Notes under the pieces: generated by a model
The model's database searches: none
Told to the model about the DNA's origin: nothing
The model's input: only the letters and a program-made list of their open reading frames with translations
Source of the DNA: Ehretia macrophylla
Lineage: Eukaryota > Streptophyta > Magnoliopsida > Boraginales > Ehretiaceae
Assembly (NCBI GenBank): GCA_037974665.1
Contig: CM075773.1
Location: forward strand, 66,136,263-66,200,262
Reading direction: 5' to 3'
Length of the DNA: 64,000 nucleotides
Shown here: piece by piece, positions 54,943 to 64,000 of the stretch
Layout: every line of letters begins with the position of its first letter
Position numbering within the stretch: the stretch's first letter is position 1
Program-made: the position numbers and the translations under genes

Positions 54943-57382
54943 TGTGAAACCCCAATTTTCTATCTTGTCTCGTTTTGCGTGTTTATTCTCGTTTTGCGGG
55001 ATTTGACCTGTCTATGTGCCATATGACTTAGAATGCGATAATTTTGATATCAATACTCCTAGAACATGCTAAATGTGCATACATGAAATTTTTATCAAAA
55101 ACGGAGTCAGAAATTTTATCGTTGATTTTAAGAGAATAGTATTTTCGAAACACGTCCACTAAAATTTTGAAACTGGTCTTTTTAACCCATCAAGACCTAG
55201 TCCACGGACTTTAATAGACCTGCGTTTGATGAAAACGGTTTTCAAATCGGCTTAGGAATTTATTAGGGTTTTTACACTAACTTTTGCGAAAATCGAGTTT
55301 TAAGCCGACTCGGGTGAAATTGTTTGATTGTAAAACTTCTCGTCACCTAAAAATAACCTACTTGAACTATCTTGGGTGTTGAATAATTTTTTTGAACATT
55401 GGTGATCAAGAAAATGCATTTAAAGTCAAGAAAATACTAAAAATACTAAAGTTTCAACTTTGACTTTCATTTAAATTGTTGACTTTCATGCATATATCAC
55501 CAACACACATTGCAATAGCACAAAAACCCCTTCCATTTCACACACATGGCTGAGTGACCATAGGAGAAAAACCAAAGCTTTTCTTCAAAGTTTTCAAAGC
55601 AAATTTTCAAAGAAAAACCTAGTTTTTGTCCGTAGAACTTCGTGCCGAGTTGGATTCCACTTGTTGGGCATGCATTGCACGTATTCCTAGGCTTATATCG
55701 CATCAAAGGTGAGAGAAAAATTCTAGATCTCAAAACTTATCTTTTGTGTTTTTGCGTAGAATTTATTATCGAACCGTTAGAATGTTAATTTGATGTTAGA
55801 TTATTGCTCCATGCATGCTAGGGATCATTTATATATAATCCTACGAGATTTGAACTATTGTAGCATAATTATTTATTTTCGGGTATTTAAAGTTGATTAA
55901 TTTGCTAAATGTTGATTATCTTGAGTTGTGTTGATCGAAATCGATTGCCGTCGATTTCTAAAATTTTGTTAATTACGTGGTAGCGCCGTTGTAATGCCGA
56001 ATTTTTGATTGTGATGTCCGTGCTAAAATCCAAAAATTTCAGCCATGACACACTAGGGTTTTAGGGTTATTGGGCATGAATTGGATGTGTTTTGGTTGGT
56101 TTCCGAGGGGGCTAATGTAGTTGATTGAATGAGTGAGTGTTTGAAACTAATTTGGAGTTGTTTGGATTAGTAGAATGTAAGATATGATTATTTGAAGTTT
56201 AGGTTGTCTTTCTTTAAAATGTTAGATTATGCCTTTAGTTGATTGGGTGTGAGTTGAGTGATTGAATTGTGAGTTGTTGATGGGTAAACTAGGGTTTGAT
56301 TGTGTGTTTAATGCATGTTCAGTTGGATGGCCTACTTTGTCATCTAACTTAGTTATTTGTTGATAAATTGATTATTGATGTTATTATGATGATAATATGA
56401 TTATTGATGATTATTGATTGATGATTGATGCCGGGAGATAGGTAGTTCTGCTAGACTATCCTCCTGTGAATGATTGATGTTTATTATTATTGCTGAGTAT
56501 TTGGTATATGTGTGCCACCTCTTGGGTAGCATCGGGCTGTCGGGTTGATAACGGCATGACTACTAGAGATTGCCTCCAGCTCGCATGACAGAGGTGTCGT
56601 GGAGGGAGAGGTTATTGAAGTACCTCGGGTACGTGAGTTTATGAGAGTCACAAGAAGGCTGTTGTGATCGTGATGGTGTTTGAAGCTACACCAACTAGAG
56701 TATCCTTTATTGAATGGTCATTATAGATTATGTGATGATAGTATTATCGATGTATTGTGTGTTTACTTACTCAAAGGATTATTTCCAAGGAGTATAGTGA
56801 ATACTGTTAGAGATCTATCGGATCCTCACTAGCCTTATTTTATATAAGCTCACTCTCTATTATTGCATGCCTACAGATGTACTTTTGCAGGATTACGGGT
56901 ACGTGCCTCCTGAAGAGGAAAATGTGCCTTACGTGGATGAGTCTTATGTTCCGAAGTCTTATCCTTGATATTGTATTGTTTTACTATCTTGTATATTAAC
57001 TTAGTAGACTTTTATATGCTTTGTAGTTCATTATGTAAAAGATGTTGAAAAGATAATGAATTAGTTGATGCAATCTTAGTAGTCTTTCTTTTGTCTATGT
57101 TTAGGTTGCTAGGTTGGTATCAATATGTTTTGTAATGTACATTAAAGTTTAAGTATTATGTTGGAACGGAGACATATAACAAATGATGATTATGGTGTAA
57201 TATGGTTATGTTGTATGTTGTTATTTTATTGAGGAGTTGTTTGTTGTATGGTTTATGGAGTTGATGTATGATGTTCTAATAAGGTTGGTTTAGAGCCTCG
57301 GTATCCTATTTACCGTCGTTATACTGCCGAAATTTTGTTGTGTCCTGACTGATTATAGGAGGGGTCGAGTTGGGGCGTGACA
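54943..57382 (+). repeat. 5' LTR of element I
   Basis: This is 2440 bp, TGTGAAACCCC ... GGCGTGACA, of the same family as the LTR of J. TATATAA is at 56841-56847. A (TGAT)n-like stretch lies at 56390-56440. Confidence 0.92.
56867..56968 (+). CDS. 33-codon LTR leader peptide of element I
   Basis: ATG lies 20 bases after the TATATAA box; TGA is at 56966-56968. It encodes DYGYVPPEEENVPYVDESYV and a short tail, the same peptide as in J but without a three-codon repeat (ENV) and with two substitutions near the end. The sequence TACTTTTGCAG before GATTACGGG also looks like a 3' splice site, so this could alternatively be the start of an exon. Confidence 0.35.
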   Translation: MPTDVLLQDYGYVPPEEENVPYVDESYVPKSYP

Positions 57383-57388
57383 TTTAAG

Positions 57389-57402
57389 TGGTATCAGAGT
57401 TC
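57389..57402 (+). promoter_or_regulatory. tRNA-Met primer-binding site of element I
   Basis: TGGTATCAGAGTTC lies six bases after the LTR end. It is followed by a leader with many TTATGTG(A/T)TT strings (57520-57650), shared with J. Confidence 0.88.
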
Positions 57403-57689
57403 ATGTTAGTTGTCAATCAGGGTATTCTCGTAATGTGGGTAATGGTCTTAGCATGAAAGTATGTATGAAAAGAAAGAAAAGTGAAATATGTGTTAACATG
57501 ATTAAATGATAAGTGATTATGTGATTAAAGTGCTTATGTGATTATGTGTTTGTTTATGTGATTGATACTTAAGTGATTTATGTGTTTTATGTGATTTATG
57601 TGCTTAATATGAGTTTGTTGTTTATGTGTTAATAGTTGTTTATAACCTGTTTACGTGCTATAACCTGTGCTAACTCTTTGATTAGTAGA

Positions 57690-60600
57690 ATGGCCGGTAG
57701 ACCAAGGACCAGAGGTAGGCCCGAGGTAGTAGATGAGACTCCTGGTAATACGGCACCGAGTCGTGATAGGGGTGATGACTGTTTGGGGGCAGCTATGGAC
57801 AGGATTGCTGAGTTAATGGCCGGACAGGACCAGTTGATAGCAGGGCAGGCTGCCCAGACTTAGGCTTGGCAGGCTCAGTTGTTGAATGTGTAGGGTGGAA
57901 ACCACGGTCGTGGTACCCTAAAAGAGTTCTTAGGGTATCATCCACCTAGATTTCAGGGGGAACCCGATGATAAGAAGGCTGAGGCGTGGATTAGCAAGGT
58001 GGAGAAGATTTATGATCCTCTTGATTATACCGATGAGCAGAAAGTCTCCTTTGTCGTGTACTTGTTAGATGATGAGGCAAAAGAACGGTGGCGCACGGTG
58101 AGAACTAGCTAGGCGACTCAGGGTATTCCGTATGTTTGGGATACCTTTCTGTTAGCTTTCCGGGCAAAGTATGTCCCGAGGATCGCGAGGGAACGGAGAA
58201 AGGCAGAGTTTTTAGCCTTGGTGCAGGGAGATGCTTTAGTGGCTCAGTATGAGGCCACTTTCACTAGGTTGTCCCGGTATGCACCGGAGTATGTGGTTGA
58301 TGAGGAGCGGAGGACTCATAGATTCATGTTGGGGTTGAGGCCCGAGATTCAGGATGTGATGGCTCTGAATCAGTATGATGTATTCACTGAGGCATTTGAG
58401 ACAGCTTCTAGACTAGAGAAGAGAAAAGGGGATCAGCTTGTGTCTAGTCAGCCCAGTAAGAGGCCGTATCAGCCACAGTATCAGCAGGGTATGTATAGGC
58501 CTCCCGTACAGCAGGTTGTGTACAGGCCACCAGCTCAGCAAGGTTCTTTTAGGCCACAGGGGCAGCAAAGTTATTATCGGCCTCAGTTTCAGCATGGGTC
58601 ATATCAAGTTCAGTCCCAGTTCAGGCCAGCCCAGTCTTAGGGTCATTACAGGCCTAGTTTGGTAAGGCCTCAGCAGTAGGCTGATTCAGCTGTTTCTTCA
58701 GCTCCTGGTTCTTCTAGGGGCAGTATTAGTGCATCATCACGGCAGTGTACACACTGCAACCGCACAGGGCATGTGGAGGCCGATTGCAGAGTGAAGGCAA
58801 GGACGTGTTTAGGATGTGGCAGCAATCAGTATAGGGCGAGGGATTGCCCTAGATATTCGAGGACTGAGGGTCAAATAGCGACTCAGGGTTATCAGGGCCG
58901 ACCTGCGGCCAGTGCACCTCAGCAGCAGCAGGTCCAGGCTCGGGCCTACGCAGTTGACTTAGAAGAGATGCCTGATGAGACTGTAGTTGTGGAAGGTAAC
59001 TTCCTTATACTTGATCAACTTGTTAAAGTGTTGATTGATTCTGGTGCTACGCATTCTTTCAGTACTCCTGCTTGTGTGCAATGTGTTAAATTGCAACCTG
59101 AAAGATTGCCTTATGTGGTTGAGATTAGTACCTCTTTGACTGATAAGTATGTGACTGGCTTAATATGTAAGGATTGTATAATACATGTTAAGGGGCATAG
59201 TTTTCTTTCGGACCTTATCTTATTTCTTATCCAGGGGTACGATGTTATCTTGGGTATGGATTGGCTTTCTAAGTATGATGCCCAGTTAAACTATAGAACC
59301 AAGGTAGTACAGTTTCGTTTGCCAAATCAGCTAGTAGTAAAGGTAGTAGGGAACCGGGGTGTAAAGACGAGTTTTGTTATCTCAGCAACTAAAGCCGTTA
59401 AGTTGGTGAGTAAGGGGTGTTCGGGTTATCTAGCTTATTTGATCAACAAGCCATCTGATAAGCTACAGTTGGAGGAAGTCCCTATTATTCGGGAATATCC
59501 CAATGTATTTCCCAAGGAGTTGACAGGGTTACCACCAGAGAGAGATGTAGAGTTTGTGATTAATCTTGTTCTCGGTACTCAACCTATTTCTAAATCAGCA
59601 TACCGGATGGCACCAGCTGAATTGAAGGAGTTGAAGACTCAGTTGCAGGAGTTATTGGAGAAGGGATTTATTCAGCAGAGTTCTTCACCTTGGGGAGCTC
59701 CTGTCTTATTTGTGAAGAAGAAGGATGGTACCTTGAGATTGTGTATTGATTATCGTGGTTTGAATCAGGTGACCATCAAGAATAAATATTCTTTGCCACT
59801 GATTGACGAGTTGTTTGATCAATTTCAGGGAGCCAAAGTCTAGTCTAAATTTGATTTGAGGCAGGGGTATTATCAGCTTCGGATTCGTACGGAGGATGTT
59901 CCGAAGTCTGCCTTCAGGACTCGGTACGGGCATTATGAGTTTGTTGTTATGCCCTTTGGATTAACTAATGCACCAGCAGCATTCATGGATCTTATGCATC
60001 GGGTTTTTCAGCCATATTTAGACCAGTTCGTGGTAATCTTTATTGATGATATCTTGATCTATTCTAAATCTGAATCGGAGCATGAGCAACATCTACGGCT
60101 TGTCTTACAGAAGCTGCAGGAGCATCAGTTGTTTGCCAAGTTCAACAAATGTGAATTTTGGCTGCAACGCATATCTTTTCTTGGCCATGTTATTACACAG
60201 AGCGGTATATCTGTAGATCCCACTAAGATTGAATTAGTGATATCTTGGAAACGGCCAGAGAATGTTTCTGAGGTCCGTAGCTTTCTTGGCTTGGCGGGTT
60301 ATTACCGTAGGTTTGTAAAGGACTTCTCGAAGATTGCTGGGCCACTTTCTAAGTTGACTCAGAAACAAACTATCTTTGCTTGGGATGAGAAGTGTGAGAG
60401 TGGTCAGGAGTTGAAAAAGAGGTTGACTACTGCTCCAGTACTTGTTCTACCAGAGGGGACCGATAATATGGTTATTTACAGCAATACCTCCAATGAGGGC
60501 TTGGGATGTGTTCTTATGCAGGATGGTCGAGTTATTGCCTATGCTTCCAGGAAGTTGAAGCCTTATGAAGTGAATTATCTGACTCATGATCTTGAGTTGA

Positions 60601-62399
60601 CAGCAGTTGTCTTCGCACTGAAGAAGTGGCGTCATTATCTGTGGGGCAATAAGTTCGAGATTTTCACTGATCATAAGAGTCTGAAGTACTTGTTCTCACA
60701 GAAGGAGTTGAATATGCATCAGCGGAAGTGGATGGAGCTTCTTGGAGATTATAATTGTTCTATCAATTATCTGCCTGGAAAGACAAATGTTGTAGTAGAT
60801 GCTTTCAGCCGGAAGGAGAGTGTTTCTTGTTTGGCTATCAAGAAATGGGAGATTCTTGAGGAATTCACTTATTGGAGATCGGAGTTGACTCAGGTTGGGG
60901 TGATGTGTTCATATCTCCATATTCAACCTTTATTGCTGTCTCAGATCAGGGAAGCTCAACAACTGGATGTTAAACTTCAGAAGATCAAGGATCAGATCAC
61001 AGATGATCAGTCTGACTTTAAACTACATGAGGATGGTATTCTTCGGTTTCGGAACAGGGTGTATGTTCCTGATGAACCGGGCTTGAGGCGAGGTATTCTG
61101 GAGAAAGCTCATAATTCTAAGTACACTATTCATACCGGTGGAACCAAGATGTATCGGGATTTGAAGCAACATTATTGGTGGAATAACATGAAGAGAGAGG
61201 TTGCTCAGTTCGTATCTAGATGTTTGACTTGTCAGAGGGTGAAAGTCGAGCATCAACGACCTGTAGGGTTACTTCAGCCGTTGGCTATACCAGAGTGGAA
61301 GTGGGAGCATATTACGATGGATTTCGTCACTGGTTTGCCTAGAACACCGAGGGGTAACGATGCAGTTTGGGTTGTCGTGGATCGTTTGACGATGACAACT
61401 CATTTTATTTCGATGAGGATGGGAGATAAGGTTACAAAGTTGACAGGTCTTTATTTGGATCAGATTGTTAGACTTCACAGGATTCCATCTAGTATTGCAT
61501 CAGATCGAGATCCTCGATTTACTTCTCATTTGTGGGAGAAACTTCAGGAGACCTTGGGTACTCAGTTAAACTTCAGTACCGCATATCATCCACAGACCGA
61601 CGGTCAGTCTGAGCGGACTATTCAGATTCTGGAAGATATGCTTAGGGCTTGTGTTCTGGACTTCAGGGAGAACTGGGAGAAACATCTACCACTTGCCGAG
61701 TTTGCCTATAACAATAGTTATCAAGCTACTATTAGGATGGCACCTTTCGCAGCTCTTTACGGTCGTAAGTGTCGTTCACCTTTATATTGGGATGAGGTAG
61801 GGGAGATGAAAACTATTGATCCGACTATCATGCCAGAGCTTCTTGAGAAGATTGAGAATGTTCAGTTGATCAGGCAGAGAATGCTTACGGTGCAAAGTAG
61901 ATTCAAGAGTTATGCTGATAAGCGTTGTCGGGACTTGGAGTTTGTAGTCGGAGATCGGGTTTTCTTGAGATTGTCTCCTCGTAAGGGGTTTTCTCGTTAT
62001 GATAAAGGTGGAAAGCTGAGTCCGAGATTTGTTGGGCCATTTGAGATCACCGGCAGGGTTGGTAAGTTGGCATATCGGTTGGCTTTACTCGAGAACTTCT
62101 CTAATGTCCACGATGTATTTCACGTGTCTAATTTGCAAAAATATAATCCGGATCCTTCTCATATTCTTGAGCCAGAACCATTACAGCTTCGTGAGAATCT
62201 GACTTATGACGAGCATCCGATTCGTATTCTTGATCAGATGGAACGAAAGTTGAGGTCGAAGAAGATTCCGATGGTTAAGGTGTTGTGGAAGCATCACGGC
62301 ATTGAGGAAGCTACTTAGGAGAGACGAGATCAGATACAGTAGCAGTACCCAGATCTATTTAGTAAACAAGTAAGAATTTCGAGGGAGAAATTTCTTTAA
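57690..62399 (+). pseudogene. gag-pol of element I, single frame broken by TAG codons
   Basis: One reading frame runs from ATG 57690 to TAA 62397-62399. It is interrupted only by TAG codons at 57861, 57891, 58110, 58638, 58677, 59841, 62316 and 62340, with no frameshift. Codon positions: gag with zinc knuckles at 353 (CCHC, normal) and 373 (His replaced by Tyr), protease DSGA at 450, RT FIDD at 784-787, and RNase H where the first catalytic Asp is Asn at 932. The integrase has an H-H-C-C finger followed by D1211, D1272 and E1308 (D-x35-E), then a chromovirus-type C-terminus. Many stops are explained by CAG to TAG; the one at 62316 stands where Trp is usual. Confidence 0.92.
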
Positions 62400-62410
62400 A
62401 GGAGGGAGAA
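62398..62410 (+). promoter_or_regulatory. Polypurine tract of element I
   Basis: AAAGGAGGGAGAA stands directly before the 3' LTR and overlaps the end of the gag-pol frame, as is usual for plus-strand priming. Confidence 0.88.
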
Positions 62411-64000
62411 TGTGAAGCCCCACTTTTCTATCCTGTCTCGTTTTGCGTGTTTATTCTCATTTTGCGTGATTTGACCTGTCTATGTGTCATATGACTTAGA
62501 ATGTGATAATTTTGATATCAATACTCCTAGAACATGCTAAATGTGTATACATAAAATTTTCATAAAAAACGAAGTCAGAAATTTTATCGTCGATTTTGAG
62601 TGAATAGTATTTTCGAAACACGTCCGCTAAAATTTTGAAATTGGTCTTTTAAACCCTTCTAGACCTAGTCCACGGACTTTAATAGACCTGTGTTTGACGA
62701 AAACGGTTTTCAAATCGGCTAAAGAATTTAGTAAGGTTTTTACACTGACTTTTGCGAAAATCGAGTTTTAAGCCGACTCGGGTGAAATTGTTTGATTAAA
62801 AAACTTTTTGTCACCTAAAAATAACCTACTTGAACTATCTTGGGTGTTGAATAATTTTTTTGAACATTGGTGATCAAGAAAATACATTTAAAGTCAAGAA
62901 AACACTAAAAATACTAAAGTTTCAACTTTGACTTTCATTTAAATTGTTGACTTTCATGCATATATCACCAACACACATTGAAATAGCACAAAAACACCTT
63001 CCATTTCACACACATTTTCGAGAGACCATAGGAGAAAAACCCAAGCTTTTCTTCAAAGTTTTCAAAGCAAATTTTCAAAGAAAAACCTAGTTTTTATCCG
63101 TAGAACTTCGTGCCGAGTTGGATTATGCTTGTTGGGCATGCATTGCACGCATTCCTAGGCTTATATCGCATCAAAGGTGAGAGAAAAATTCTAGATCTCA
63201 AAACTTATCTTTTGTGTTTTTGCGTAGAATTGATTATCAAACCGTTAGAATGTTAATCTGATGTTAGATTATTGCTCCATGCATGCTAGTGATCATTTAT
63301 ATATAATCCTACGAGATTTGAACCGTTGTAGCATAATTATTTATTTTCGAGTATTTAAAGTTGATTAATTTGCTAAATGTTGATTATCTTGAGTTGGGTT
63401 GATCGAAATCGATTGTTGTCGATTTTTAAAAGTTTGTTAATTATGTGGTAGCGCCGTTGTAATGCCGAATTTTCGATTGTGATGTCCGTGCTAAAATACG
63501 AAAATTTCAGCCATGACACACTAGGGTTTTAGGGTTATTGGGCATGAATTGTATGTGTTTTGGTTGGTTTCCGAGGGGGCTAATGTAGTTTAATGAATGG
63601 GTGAGGGTTTGAAACTGATTTGGAGTTGTTTGGATTAGGAGGATGTAAGATATGATTATTTGAAGTTTAGGTTGTCTTTCTTTAAAATGTTAGATTATGC
63701 CTTTAGTTGATTGGGTGTGGGTTGAGTGATTGAATTGTGAGTTATTAATGGGTAAATTAGGGTTTGATTGTGTGTTTAATGCATGTTCGGTTGGATGGCC
63801 TACTTTGTCATCTAACTTAGTTATTTGTTGATAAATTGATTATTGATGTTATTATGATGATAATATGATTATTGATGATTGTTGATTGATGATTGATGCC
63901 GGGAGATAGGCAGTTCTGCTAGACTGTCCTCCTGTGAATGATTGATGTTTATTATTATTGCTGAGTCTTTGGTATGTGTGTGCCACCTCTCGGGCAGCAT
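62411..64000 (+). repeat. 3' LTR of element I, partial
   Basis: It starts TGTGAAGCCCC and follows the 5' LTR to the window end; about 850 bp are missing. It differs from the 5' LTR at many positions in the first 160 bp and less thereafter. Confidence 0.9.

Larger units (their letters stand above)
54943..64000 (+). mobile_element. Element I: Ty3/gypsy chromovirus, probably Tekay/Del type, cut by window edge
   Basis: The order is 5' LTR (54943-57382), tRNA-Met primer site, leader, one gag-pol frame (57690-62399), purine tract (62398-62410) and 3' LTR (62411 to the window end, about 850 bp missing). Pol order is protease, RT, RNase H, integrase. The C-terminal region after the integrase has the pattern of chromovirus ends ([14 protein letters not shown]). 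LTRs differ by several percent. The element is coding-dead because of nonsense codons. Confidence 0.92.

Overview
The window is plant nuclear DNA made almost entirely of integrated viral and transposon sequence. I find no intact host gene. The organism is probably a eudicot. The left 36 kb is a cluster of endogenous pararetrovirus copies (Caulimoviridae). Their layout is that of Florendovirus: one long polyprotein ORF (movement protein, coat protein with a CCHC finger, aspartic protease, reverse transcriptase, RNase H), then a second ORF of unknown function, with a tRNA-Met primer site in the leader. The family name rests on domain order and the two-ORF plan, not on a database search. The plant species cannot be read from the window.

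Viral cluster. Copy A (1-5632, minus) and copy B (5629-12555, plus) are head to head and form an inverted repeat with arms of about 5.3 kb. B runs without a break into copy C (12556-21252, plus). C is complete: an uninterrupted 1849-codon polyprotein, an uninterrupted 442-codon ORF2, a promoter-like region before it and a second copy of that region after it. Copy D (21251-27165, plus) lacks the 5' third of ORF1, carries a nonsense codon and has lost 930 bp of RT/RNase H in frame. A, B, C and D are nearly identical. Copies E (27194-35531, minus) and F (35532-36256, plus) are an older, diverged and decayed head-to-head pair, flanked on both sides by (TA)n tracts. D also ends in one of those tracts, at its primer-binding site.

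Right part, 36.3-64 kb. A short AT-rich flank holds an AATTAGGG-type minisatellite and a fragment of a MuDR-type PB1-like domain. After this come nested LTR retrotransposons. Element G (minus) has its LTR split by a young, protein-less element J (39800-47481, minus) with 2449-bp LTRs and a perfect ATACT target duplication. Inside G's gag remnant sits H (48872 onward, plus), which has 3.6-kb LTRs and a non-coding interior. H's second LTR is split by I (54943 to beyond the window), a Ty3/gypsy chromovirus of probable Tekay/Del type. I's single gag-pol frame is broken only by TAG codons. J and I share LTR and leader sequence, so J looks like a non-autonomous relative of I.

How the parts relate. 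Only B-C-D forms an array in which a promoter, one full coding set and a repeated downstream control region stand in order. The A/B and E/F inverted pairs could give double-stranded RNA if read through. Nonsense codons in viral copies and in I are mostly CAG to TAG, as expected from decay under CHG methylation.
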